From: Utricularia gibba
Taxonomy: Eukaryota > Streptophyta > Magnoliopsida > Lamiales > Lentibulariaceae
Direction of reading: 5' to 3'
DNA length: 64,000 bases
NCBI GenBank assembly: GCA_002189035.1
Contig: CM007992.1
Span: 2,604,001-2,668,000, forward strand
Of this stretch, positions 31,415 to 41,774 are shown piece after piece. Numbering within the stretch: the stretch's first letter is position 1; each line of letters begins with the position of its first letter. The translations under genes were made by a program, and so were the position numbers. The notes under the pieces are model-generated. The model saw only the letters and a list, made by a program, of their open reading frames with translations, ran no database searches and had not been told where the DNA came from.

Positions 31415-31454
<40 letters not shown>
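31415..31454. repeat. Dinucleotide microsatellite (AT)n
   Basis: About 19-20 perfect AT units, likely length-variable between individuals. Confidence 0.95.
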
Positions 31455-31458
<4 letters not shown>

Positions 31459-31735
31459 TAAAAATAATGAGACGTATTTTATCAAGATACATTTGTATAC
31501 AAATAATATTTTGATTTAATTTATTTATATTTTCAATTAAATTTGTTTAACACAATCAAAAAAATATTGTTTAATAACTTGATGTTCAATAAGATTATTG
31601 ATGTTCATCAATCAAAAAAGCACATTGTGAGCATACAATTGATATTTATAAAAATTTGAACAAAATCTAATAAATATTTATAATGAAAATTTGTTATTTT
31701 AATTTTATAAAAATATACAAAATTTTATTATTAAA

Positions 31736-32911
31736 TGATGGTAATTCTGCAAGTGCACAAAAACCGTCGAAGTAATAAAATAAGATCGTATCCACAGAGA
31801 ATTGTTATTGGAATATTCTTTTCAAAAAGACCGAAAACAAAAGAAAGATTTGGTTTTGAAGACAATAAGAAAACTGGCTTTGGATCTAAGATCCACCTTA
31901 CTTGAAACTCACTCTTGCATGGGTGCAAACCTTGAGAAATGACCTGCTTGCGTAAGCTTTGGGGGTGTTATGCTAAAGTAGTGTTACTTGGTGACCGTTA
32001 TAGCACCGTCCCTTGTTTTGTGGGATTATGGAATCAACCATGCCACCAGAGCCATTTCACCTCTTGTGATAACCTATGTTTTCCCCATACCCAAATCTAA
32101 CCCCTACACCTCTCACCTTGCACACAGATTAGACAGAATGTGCCTTACCAACGATGTCCGATTGAACCCTTCTCCTTAGCTGCTTGAGGCCAACCTTTGA
32201 TTCTCCCACACTCCCTTAGGTCTGGTACTAAAGATTACGTTGGTAAAGAAAATGTTGCGAAAAATAGAATCAGACCTCAAATTAAATGTTGAAAAACATG
32301 GTAAGACAGTCACATGCGCAGAACTTGCGCAAGCAAGGCTTCACAGAAGATCCTCAGCCACAAGCGCTCACACGCGCATGCTTGACTCTAAACAACAAAA
32401 GTTGATGAAAAACGAAGAGAAAGGAATCCAAAACATACTAGACTCGATTCTAAACCCTAATTTGACTCTCTGGTCGTCCACCACTTGAATCCCCCTTTAG
32501 GTCTTCACATTTGGATCTTTTTATAATGATGGGGATTTGTCAGGTTTTCTTGATGGGCTCACATCAAATCTTCCATCTGAATCTTCTAAGATTTGATACA
32601 AATCTTCTAGGATGAGATCCAAGTTTTCCAAGATAAGATGTGAATCTTCTCTTATTCGAGAATCTTTGACCGAGACTTCATTTGGATAGACCAAATCTTA
32701 GCTTCCATTAAAGTAGCTCGAAAATCCTCCAAATTATTCTAAATTTGTCCTGAAAAATCACAAAACACACTTTCCCTCCAAAAAGATTAAAGTGGTATGA
32801 AAAATATAAAATTCTTCTAGAAACATAAGGAAAGTGAGATTAAACGAATGCAAAACCCATCTAAATGAGTCCTAAAAAGCACAAATATAAATGACACAAA
32901 ATCACTTATCA
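31736..32911 (-). repeat. 3' LTR of the Athila-like element
   Basis: 1,176 bp; plus-strand ends are TGATGG... and ...TTATCA. It pairs with 38,601-39,824 along its whole length, with many substitutions and with two extra segments present only in the other copy. The polypurine tract abuts its inner edge. Confidence 0.92.
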
Positions 32912-32925
32912 ACTTCCCCACACTT
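32912..32925 (-). other. Polypurine tract
   Basis: On the minus strand the 14 bases next to the 3' LTR read AAGTGTGGGGAAGT, a purine-rich plus-strand primer site of the usual form and position. Confidence 0.8.
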
Positions 32926-34117
32926 GAATGTTTGCTTGTCTTCAAGCAATTGTTCAAGGTATTTTCCTTCAAAATAGTAACTTGCAAATATAGTTAAGTC
33001 AAGAATATGCATAAGTTGTTCAATGACATACCATACACTAGCTCCCCTTGCACATAGCTACTCCTCACAGGTGTCACTCAATATGCTCAAGAAAAGAAAT
33101 CCATAAGAGGAAGGTAGAATGAAAAAGGTTCGCTCAATACCTGAATGCAGGCGAGTCAGTAAACTTGCGCAAGTGATCTACTGGTTTCAACAAGCTTGCG
33201 CAATCATGAGGTCTTTTTCTTGGGTTTTAGCGCGGCAGGAGCTTGGGACAGGTGGAAAATTCGGTTGGAGGCTCCATTTCATAGGTAATAAAGAGTGAGC
33301 ATCCATCAAACAGTTCTGCTATGCTTGTCCTTTGATTTTCGTGTTCCAAGAAACCCCTCTTTTAGCTTTGTGGCTGTTCCAACCTTTCAGCCTCTTTTCT
33401 CTCTTCTTTTTTTTTTTTTTTTAAAAAACAACTCTCTCTCGGACAGGATGTTATTGAAAATCCTTTCATAAATTCTTGAGATAGAGCTTGATCAGTGAAT
33501 TGAAAATTGCTCTCAACTTTTCTTCTTTGCAATAGAGCTCTTGGTTCTGTAACTTGCGCAAGCAAACGAACAGAACTATTTTCCAGATGCTCATTCCTTG
33601 GGTCAAGAGAAATTATTGTAGGCTATAATTGTCAAAATAGATTTGGCTTCTAATGTGGTGATCCAAATAAAAGGTTTCAGGCCAAGCGGGGCTCACTAAG
33701 TGGATTCAAGGTGAGATATTGGGATAAAATAAGGCAAATCCAAGTGCCTCAATCCTTTTGCACAAGACATGCAGAATAACTCAGCAGTATGCACAAGAAC
33801 TAGTCTATGATCATTCTGCATTCAAGTCACTCATAATGAAAAGAAAATGGTCTCCTCATCGAGAAACTAGGGCTATGTAGCTTGAGCAAGGGACATAAAA
33901 TAACAATATGCCAAGAAACAACATAGCAAGAGGCATACCAAAATTCTAATTTACAGCAACTATCTCAAAAAAATAATACAAAAAACAGATGCCTAGGTTC
34001 CAGCAAAACATAAAATGCAAGGAGTTGATTAATGAAATATATGCCAAATTTGGAATTTTTTTTTTAGGTATGAAAAACAATCTAAAAAGTAAAATATTCC
34101 TTCCCACACTTAAATGG
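32926..34117 (-). other. Internal non-coding 3' region of the retrotransposon
   Basis: This lies between the end of RNase H and the polypurine tract, where integrase would normally be encoded. I see no integrase landmark (no H2C2 finger, no D-D-E segments) on either strand. A T-run occurs near 33,407-33,423. Several copies of the CTTGCGCAAG palindrome lie here. Confidence 0.6.
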
Positions 34118-35237
34118 GTAGATCCCCCACACTTGTTTCAAGCTGTAGACGTGACAAATGATCAGCCACTCCATTTTCCTTGCCCTTCTTGTCACGAATT
34201 TCCAGATCAAATTCTTCGAGGAGTAGTATCCATCTTATCAATCTGGGTTTCGATTCCTGCTTGCTCAAAAGATATTTCAAGGCAGCGTGATCCGTATGAA
34301 CAATTACCTAGGCACCCAAAAAATAGGATCTGAATTTTTCAATGGCAAAAACAATTTCCAACAACTCATTTTCTGTGGTTGTGTAGTTCCTTTGGACTGC
34401 ATTGAGAGTTTTGCTGGCATAATAAATCACATAATTTACCTTGTCTTTTTTCTATCCAAGAATAGCCCCAACAGCACAATCACTTGCATCACACATCAGT
34501 TCAAATGGTAAGGTCCAATCTGGTGGTTGAAGAATGGGGGCAGTGATAAGAGCTTGCTTCAACGTGTTGAAGGCATGCACACATTTTGCATCAAAACAAA
34601 AATCTGCATCTTGCGCAAGCAACGCTGTTAGTGGGCGAGAGATGTGAGAAAAATTAGCAATAAACCTCCTATAAAATCCTGCATGCCCCAAGAAGCTTCT
34701 GATCCCTTTTACCGTAGTTGGTGCTGGTAATTTTTCAATCACCTCGATTTTTGCTGGATCCACTTGAATGCCTTTGGAAGAAATATGATGTCCAAGCATA
34801 ATGTCTTCTTCAACCATAAAATGGCATTTCTCCCAATTGAGTACCAAGTTGCACTCAATACACCTCTCCAACATGATGTCTAAGTTTTGCAAACATGAAT
34901 CAAAATCAATCCTATAAACAGATATATCATTCATAAATACCTCCATGATCTTCTCCACATGTTCTGAAAAAATGGCTGTCATGCAACGTTGAAAAGTTCT
35001 AGGAGCATTGCATAAACCGAATGGCATTCTCTTGTATGCAAAGGTGCCAAAAGGACAAGTAAATGTGATCTTGTGTTGATCTTCCGAATGAATTGGAATC
35101 TGAAAATATTCAGAATAACCATCAAGGTAACAATAGAAAGTTTGGTTACTTAACCTTTCCAGAATTTGATCAATAAATGGCAATGGGTAATGATCCTTTC
35201 TAGTGGCATCATTGAGTTTCCGAAAATCAATGCACAT
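34118..35237 (-). pseudogene. Reverse transcriptase-RNase H of the Athila-like element (inactive)
   Basis: The reverse transcriptase begins CIDFRKLN(D)ATRKD, has PLPFIDQ and YLDGYSEYFQI (the first catalytic Asp region), then PFGLCNAPRTFQ and FMNDISVY. The last is the family's F(M/V)DDFSV box, in which the first of the two adjacent catalytic Asp is Asn, so polymerisation should be lost. RNase H follows at about 34,490-34,130 with MCDASD, ASKTLN and TENELLEIVFA. It contains stop codons at the LGQ(R)KDK-type and LGAKVIVHTDH-type positions, both TAG, consistent with one-base changes from CAG and AAG. The end keeps ADHLSRL. No integrase follows. Confidence 0.88.
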
Positions 35238-35244
35238 CCTCTAG

Positions 35245-36363
35245 CTAGTGACCTTGCGCAAGGGGATGAGGTCTCCCTTCTCGTTTTGTGTCACTGTCAT
35301 GCCTCCTTTCTTTGATATGCAGTGCACGGGGACTCACCCATTGGTTGTCTGAAATAGAGTAGATGATGTCAGCATCTAACAATTTCAAAATTTCGTTTTT
35401 AATCACCTCCTTTAGCATAGGATTCGCTTGTCTTTGTGGTTGCACAATTGGTCTTGCTTTAGCTTTCAAATAAATTTGATGGGTGCAGAATTGAGGGTCA
35501 AGTCTTTTTAAGTCGTCCAAGGTGTACCCAATGGCTTGTTTGTGTTTGCGCAAGACATCCAGCAGCATTTGGGTGTGGTATTCATTCAATCCTGCGTTAA
35601 CAATCATGGGGTAAGTGTGATCATCCTCAAGAAACTCGTACCTCAATGATGGTGGCAGCTTCTTCAACTCAATTTTTCCTCCAACATCAAGTTCCTTCTT
35701 TGTTAGCCGAGCCATCATTGGTGTGTCATCTAGAGTGTCTTCTTTTTCATCCTGCAGAAGATTTACTTTCTGAATTTCGCGCAGAAAAACTACTTGCGCA
35801 TGCTCCTGCGTAACAACATCTTCCGCTTCCCCTTGCACAAGCTCGTTGCAGTCAAATCGCTTCATTGCTTGATCAACATTGAACTCCAGTTCCTCTTCTC
35901 CGAATCTGAGTGTCAATTTCTCTGCTCTAACATCAATTAAGGCTCCTGTGATTGCCATAAATGGTGTCTCTAAAATGATTGCCACCTTTACATCAAGTTC
36001 CATATCCAAAACAACAAAATCACACGGAACTAAATATTTTCCAATTTTTACCGGTACGTTTTCTAGCACTCCTTCAGGATTCTTCATGGATTTGTCAGCA
36101 AATACTAGCTGAATTTTTGTGGTTCTCAACTCCTCAAGATTCAGTGCTTTGAATAAAGAATAAGGCATCAAGCTGATACTTGACCCAAAATCATATAAGC
36201 ACTTCTCAAAATTGCTTCTTCCAATGATACAAGGGACTAAAAAAATTCCAGGATCTGCATGATTTTGAATCAGCCCCTTTGTAAGAATTGTGCTGCATTG
36301 CTTGGATAATTCAATAATAGCATTATTCTCAATCCTCCTTCGATTGGTCAAAATATCCTTCAA
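35245..36363 (-). pseudogene. Aspartic protease region of the Athila-like element
   Basis: The 372-residue frame carries a retroviral-type aspartic protease with the catalytic triplet region YDFGSSISLMPYSLF, corresponding to the lineage's CDLGASINLMP. It continues with CDFVVLDME and IILETPFM, where the usual flap-end I-I-L-G-R-P-F has Glu-Thr for Gly-Arg. The end of the frame has the start of reverse transcriptase (ARPIVQPQR, NPMLKEVIKNEI, LLDADIIY), so a shift or stop near 35,240 separates it from the main reverse transcriptase frame. The catalytic Asp is kept, the GR-to-ET change makes activity doubtful. Confidence 0.82.
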
Positions 36364-38469
36364 GAATTTCGCATAAGTGGCATTTGCAACATCACATCAG
36401 TGAATGAGATGTTCCCATGAAGAGTTTTCAGCATCTCCAGAAACTTGGAATATTGTTGATCTACTGATGATTTGGCATGTCTCTGTGGATAAGGGATTGG
36501 AGGATTATAAGAAGTTAGAGATACGTACACTGGAACATCCAGCAATTCGTCTGCTTGCGCAGGGGCTGCTGTTGTTGCACTCTGCATCTCACTTCTCGTT
36601 GCTGCAGCCTTACATTCAGCAGGATTCTTCTCTAGTTGACTTGGGAGCCTCGAAGCCTTGTGGGTTTGAGCGACATTACTCATCCTACTATCCCGAGTTG
36701 CTCCATACACTCATTAATTTCATTTCCCCAATTGTTCCCTTGCGCAGGCATAGAAGCTCCTTGTGCAAGTTTTCCTTGAAAATTCACAAAATTAACATTC
36801 GTACCTTCCTCTTCTGCCTCACTCTCTGTCTTTTTTGCTTCGACTTGAGCAATGACAGGCTGGAGTTTGCTGATTTTATCATCTAATTTTTGCAATGTTT
36901 CGGAAATCTTTGAAACAGTATTGTCACGAGGGTTGTCCTGAACTCCAGTTTTCGAATTCCTTGCTGGTTGAGACCATCGTGCCTGTCGTTTTGCAAACTC
37001 ATCAATTAGTTCCCAAGCCCTTCTAGGACTTATCTGGTCCAGGGTTCCAACACCCGCATTCAGCAGTCCCTTTGCTTGCATAGCCAGTCCATCATGAAAG
37101 CACATGATTATAGCAGCGGGGCTAAGTCCATGCTTATCCGTGACTTGTGTAATTTCCTTAAATCTCTCCCAAGCTGCTGCTATTCCTTCTCCTTCATCGT
37201 GTGAAAAATTAGTGATCTCAAACCTGGTGTTAGAGTACTTTATGGGTTCAAAATATTTGTCTAAAAATGCATCCTCCAATTTTTCCCAAGTATAAATAGA
37301 GTTGGGTGTCAAAGAGTCTAAACATCGCCTTGCTGACCCTCATAAAGAAAATGGAAATAAACGTAACCTGATCGCGTCGTTAGAGACTCCTCGTTCCACC
37401 ACCATGTAACAATACCTGGGAAAAATTGCAATGTGTTCTTCGGGATCCTCACCGGGTTCTCCACGAAATGGGCTTTGTTGCACCATGGTGATCAATGAAG
37501 GCTGGAGTTGGAATCTCCGCACGTTAATGGCCGGTGCAGCAATGAGTCCAGGCTTCCTCGTGTGTCGAAAGTTATCACCTAAAGGGACTTCATTCCAAGG
37601 ATCAACAGTAAATCTGTTAGCAGCCTGCTCCCTGCGCACATACCTGTCTCTTCCTGTGTGATGGTTCCTCACTTGCGCAGGTGGTTCCCTGCATGCTGGT
37701 TTTGATCCGTCCTCATCGCTAGATGCTTCTTCAGCATGCACATTCCTCCTGGGCATATGCCGTTGTGTTCCATGATTTTCCCTTTCAAGATTTCCTGCAA
37801 ATTTATACCTCTGCTCGTGACGAGGATTTTGGTTGTCTTGTCGATTTGCTCCATTGTGACCCCAACGGTCATCTCCTTCCCACCTTGGAGGAGAGTTCAC
37901 TCCTCGCCTTGGAGTTCGTGGGTTGTTGTTCTGATTGGCATGATGTTGAGGTTCAAAAGCTCTGTTTTCCTGCCATATGCAAACGTTGATTGTAAATAGT
38001 TTTCATTTGCACCTGCATGCCTAGGCCTTCCTAGACCATGTTCCAGTGCCCTGTTGGCTCTTCCTGGGTCTGGCAATGCGCCTATGGGCCCTTCTCGGAG
38101 AGGTTCCACACCTCGATTTGGTCCCAATCTTGCTGTTGTTCGTTCCCTTGCAAGTTCTTGATCAGATCCATCGCTACGCCTCCGATATGACCCTGCACGA
38201 TCAGCAGCAGATCTGTCTATACTTGTTCTTTCATTTATCAGCAAGGCTGATCAAGTTGCCCTGTTTGGCTGGTGTCTTGGCATCCGCGCTCGTTCGCTAT
38301 CTAGTTCGGACATCACCAGATAGTCCTCCTCATGTCCATAATGCCTTCTAGACATGGTTTCCCTGCGTTGCACTTGCGCTTGACGACTTTCCAACCTAAT
38401 TCTCCGATAGGTCCGGTCAATTTCCAGGTCTAGCGGGTACAGCTTGGTTGAAGCCCTATGCCTTCGCAT
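36360..38469 (-). pseudogene. gag of the Athila-like element (interrupted)
   Basis: Frames 38,469-38,251, 38,244-37,897, 37,900-37,340, 37,312-36,680 and 36,710-36,360 make up one decayed gag. The capsid region has LRLFPFSL, an in-frame TGA, then TPNSIYTWEKLEDAFLDKYF, matching the LRLFPFSL..KA..WL.SL.P.SI.TW..L...FL.KYF pattern of the retrotransposon gag domain. The next parts include SDKHGL-type and PRRAWELIDE segments and a coiled-coil-like stretch (KISETLQKLDDKISKLQ). The N-terminal third is Arg-rich. At least three frame breaks are present besides the TGA. Confidence 0.8.
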
Positions 38470-38578
38470 GCAACACTAATTAAAAGCAACTGCTTGTGCA
38501 AGTGCGCTAAACAAAATGTCTCGAAAATAACAGAAAAATAAGAAATGATCAGAAAAGAAATTCCAAAGGAATACAATT

Positions 38579-38594
38579 CCCGGCAACGGCGCCA
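38579..38594 (-). other. Primer binding site, tRNA-Asp type
   Basis: On the minus strand, six bases inside the 5' LTR, the sequence is TGGCGCCGTTGCCGGG, the complement of the 3' end of plant tRNA-Asp. This is the primer typical of Athila-type elements. Confidence 0.88.
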
Positions 38595-38600
38595 AAAACT

Positions 38601-39824
38601 TGATGGTAATTCTGCAAGTGCACAGAAACCGTCGAAGTAATAAAATAAGATCGTATTCATGGGAATTGTTATTGGAATATTCTTTTCAAACAAAGATTCA
38701 AAAAGACCGAACACAAAAGAAAGATTTGGTTTTGAAAACAATAAGAAAAGTGGTCTTAGATCTAAAATAGTGCTACTCGGTGTAATAAAATAAGATCGTA
38801 TCCACCTTACTTGAAACTTGCCCTTGCGTGTATGCAAACCTTAAGAACTGACCTGCTTGCGCAAGCTTTGGAGGTGTTATGCTAAAATAGTGCTACTCGG
38901 TGACCGTTATAGCACCGTCCCTTGTTTTGTGGGATTATGGAATCAACCACGCCACTAGAGCCATTTCACCTCTTGTGATAACCCATGTTTTCCCTATACC
39001 CAAATCTAACCCCTACATCTCTCACCTCGCAGACAGATTAGAAAGAATGCGCCTTACCAACGATGTCCAATTAAGCCCTTCTCCTTAGTTGTTTGAGTCC
39101 AACCTTTGATTCTCCCACACTCCCTTAGGGCTATATGGTACTAAAGATCACGTCGGTAAAGAAAACATTGCGAAAAACAGAATCAGACCTCAAATTAAAT
39201 GTTGAAAAACATGGTAAGACAGTCACACGCGCCGAACTTGCGCAAGCAAGGCTTCACAGCAGATCCTCAACCGCAAGCGCTCACACGTGCATTCTTGACT
39301 ATAAACAACAAAAGTTGATGAAAAACGAAGAGAAAGGAATCCAAAACATACTAGACTCGACTCTAAACCCTAATTTGACTCTCTGGTCATCCACCACTTG
39401 ACTCCCCCTTTAGGTCTTCGCATTTGAATTTTTTTATATTGGTGGGGATTTGTCAGGCTTTCTTGATGGGCTCACATCAAATCTTCTATTTGAATCTTGT
39501 AAGATTTGATACAAATCTTCTAGGATGAGATCCAAGTTTTCCAAGATAAGATGCGAATCTTCTTTTATTTGAGAATGTTTGACTGAGTTTTCATTTGGAT
39601 AGACCAAATTTTAACTTTCATCAAAGTATCTCGAAAATCCTCCAAATTATTCTAAATTTGTCCTGAAAAATCACAAAACACATTTTCCCTCCAAAAAGAT
39701 CGAAGTGGTATGAAAGATATAAAATTCTTCTAGAAACATAAGGAAATTGAAATAAAAAAAATGCAAAACGCATCTAATTGAGTCCTAAAAAGCACAAATA
39801 TAAGTGACATAAAATCAATTGTCA
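38601..39824 (-). repeat. 5' LTR of the Athila-like element
   Basis: 1,224 bp, 48 bp longer than the other LTR. The extra length is accounted for mainly by about 12 bp near 38,688-38,699 and a mosaic patch at about 38,763-38,800 made of sequence copied from elsewhere in this LTR. Ends are TGATGG and TGTCA, followed by the TTAAA target duplication. Confidence 0.92.
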
Positions 39825-39829
39825 TTAAA

Positions 39830-41072
39830 TCTTTTATATTTTAAAAATAATTTAATTATCATATTTTTATTTTTGAATATTTTGTTATACTTATAGTATA
39901 TATATATATATATATATATGTGAATAAAAACATTTATGCATAATAATATACATATTTAAATATATTTATGATAAAAAAAAATAATTAAAAAAATATATTT
40001 ATGAATAATTAAGGTGATATTGTAGCCAATACTATAGATGGTGATGGCAGAAGAATTGACAATTTACTAAGTATGTTAATCTATAGTTTATATCAAAAAA
40101 GAAGGAAGATTGAAATTCATGATTTCAAAATGCATAACAAAACCAAAAATATGTAATTCCAATGGAAATAAAAAAAAACTCACAAGCTAAACGAAATAAA
40201 AAAAAACTATTATAATTGAGCATATAATAAAATTCTTCAATTAAATCCAAACACACAAAAACTCAATGAAACATGTAATGAAAATTCTCAAACCAAAGTT
40301 CCCTAAATTGTAAAAAAAAAAAAAAAAAACCTAGAAATCAATAAGAAACATCATTTGGGTAGCCTCATGGACAAAAACTATTTAATATCAATTGGAAAAT
40401 CATTCTAAGCTGCTTTTTTATTATATATTTTCTCAAATGAGTTAATAAAAAGAAAAAAGTAAAATATTATCTTTAGTAATAGAAGAATTGAGAAGTAATG
40501 TATTTGAATAAAAAATGATGAGAAAGTCCAATTCTAATATTGAATTAATTATAAAGCGAAAATCATATTTTGTTTACATGATTTTAGATTTATTTTTATA
40601 ATTTTAATTTTTTTAAAATATATATTCATAATATTGGCCATATACCAATGTGAAAAAAATGAAATAAATTGTCTACATTTTTACTAATACCAATACATCG
40701 AATAAGGTATAGTTTTATTCGATACTAAAAGAGTAGTGATTGATTTTACAGAAATTAAAAATATTAATTTTTGAAATAACAAAAATTAGTTACGAGTGGT
40801 TTTCAAATGTTTTTTTGGATTTCAGTTGTATTATTAGATAAATATTTGAGATTTGGTGGACGCTCATGACACGTCACGTCGCTCGGTTGGCAACCGCGTA
40901 TCGGTTTCGGGACGCGCCGGTGGGCATGCAGGATTCGCGGCAGACGCGCAGACGTGCACGCGATCTTGAGGGGAGGGGAGGGGACTTCGCCGATGAGACT
41001 GTCGGAATGTTGCGGAGGTACGTTTTGGTGATATTTACAGGTTCTATGTAATTTACTATTCATTCTTACAAA
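39830..41072. other. AT-rich intergenic DNA
   Basis: It runs from the retrotransposon's right end to the SWIM/RING gene. There is an A-run at 40,313-40,329. The last 200 bases before the gene's stop codon rise sharply in GC content; no separate gene is recognised there. Confidence 0.45.
39897..39919. repeat. Dinucleotide microsatellite (TA)n
   Basis: About eleven TA units in AT-rich DNA next to the retrotransposon. Confidence 0.85.
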
Positions 41073-41774
41073 TCAATCGCCGCATTGCTGATTCGGATCC
41101 CCTGTATCTTCCCCCGCAACGAAAGCCGCCAAATTCAAGTACTTGTCTGGATCATCGCCGCCGCTGCGCCACCGCGCGCGGCAGAGTACACAGGTCGTGG
41201 ATCCTCGCCGGCAACTCTTCCTCCATGTCATGAAACACTTCTCGTGTAACGTGTTCTTGCAAATCCCGCACTCGACTATCTTCTCGTCTCCACGCATCAC
41301 TTCCAAGCAAACAGGGCACCCGCTTATACCATCTCCCGTTTTCTGGGGTTGACCGACGTATCGGCTCCTCCACTGAGGTTGCATCTGATGAAACCTTGCC
41401 CTAACGGCGGCGCCAGCGAGGGCTTCGCTAGAGGTGGGAAGCTCGAGAAAACGGTTAACTTGACACTGCCGGAGGCTCCGTCGCCAGAGCGCCGAATCGT
41501 CCAACGGAAGCCCGAGAACCCGAATGAAGACAAATAGAATGTGTTTGCACGGCGTTGCGCGGTCGGGGCACGTGCACGACGGCGTGGCGGAGAGGGTGAC
41601 AGTGTACACGTTGCCCGTAGAACCGAGGACGAAGAAAACAGAATCGGCTCGGTGCAGGAGGCGGAGACGGTGATTTACGGCACGGACGACCCGATCTGAG
41701 AATTGGGGATGTGAAGGGTCGAAGCGACGTTGCAGATGATCGGAATCAGCGCTTGAGGAGGCGAGCGGTTCCAT
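41073..41774 (-). CDS. SWIM and RING zinc-finger protein, putative E3 ubiquitin ligase (233 aa, intronless)
   Basis: Residues about 55-85 form a SWIM zinc finger: C67-T-C69, then C76-K-H78, fitting C-x-C-xn-C-x-H. Residues 153-198 form a RING-type finger with C153, C156, C169, C172, H177, C180, C195 and C198, a C3HC4-like spacing with Trp184 between the last ligand pairs. SWIM plus RING in one short protein is the layout of ZSWIM2/MEX-type proteins and of plant proteins often labelled 'MEKK1-like', though there is no kinase domain here. A role as an E3 ligase is inferred from the RING. The coding sequence is far more GC-rich than its surroundings. The start at 41,774 is the first ATG and is followed by a Ser-rich stretch. 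No frame defect. Confidence 0.85.
   Translation of the reverse strand: MEPLASSSADSDHLQRRFDPSHPQFSDRVVRAVNHRLRLLHRADSVFFVLGSTGNVYTVTLSATPSCTCPDRATPCKHILFVFIRVLGLPLDDSALWRRSLRQCQVNRFLELPTSSEALAGAAVRARFHQMQPQWRSRYVGQPQKTGDGISGCPVCLEVMRGDEKIVECGICKNTLHEKCFMTWRKSCRRGSTTCVLCRARWRSGGDDPDKYLNLAAFVAGEDTGDPNQQCGD

Larger units (their letters stand above)
29654..31730. other. Intergenic DNA, AT-rich
   Basis: The first part is upstream DNA of the desaturase gene; the rest is AT-rich. It contains two microsatellites listed separately and nothing that looks coding. Confidence 0.5.
31736..39824 (-). mobile_element. Athila-like Ty3/gypsy LTR retrotransposon, complete ends, defective and lacking integrase
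   Basis: The element is delimited by two same-orientation LTRs (31,736-32,911 and 38,601-39,824) beginning TGATGGTAATTC on the plus strand and ending in CA, and by a 5-bp target duplication TTAAA (31,731-31,735 and 39,825-39,829). Coding order is on the minus strand: 5' LTR at the high end, tRNA-Asp-type primer site, gag, protease, reverse transcriptase, RNase H, polypurine tract, 3' LTR. The primer site and protease motif point to the Athila lineage. Gag has in-frame stops and frame breaks, the reverse transcriptase active site is altered, RNase H has two stops, and no integrase domain is visible. Total length is 8,089 bp. It could have moved only with proteins from an intact relative. Confidence 0.92.

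Noticed and set aside
32240-32488. Open frames repeated in both LTRs (32,240-32,488 and 39,135-39,401)
   Set aside because: They run antisense to the element's coding direction inside LTRs and have no domain. Their repetition only reflects LTR duplication.
36404-38351. Several long plus-strand frames over the gag and protease region
   Set aside because: They are antisense shadows of gag and protease on the minus strand, which carry recognisable domains.
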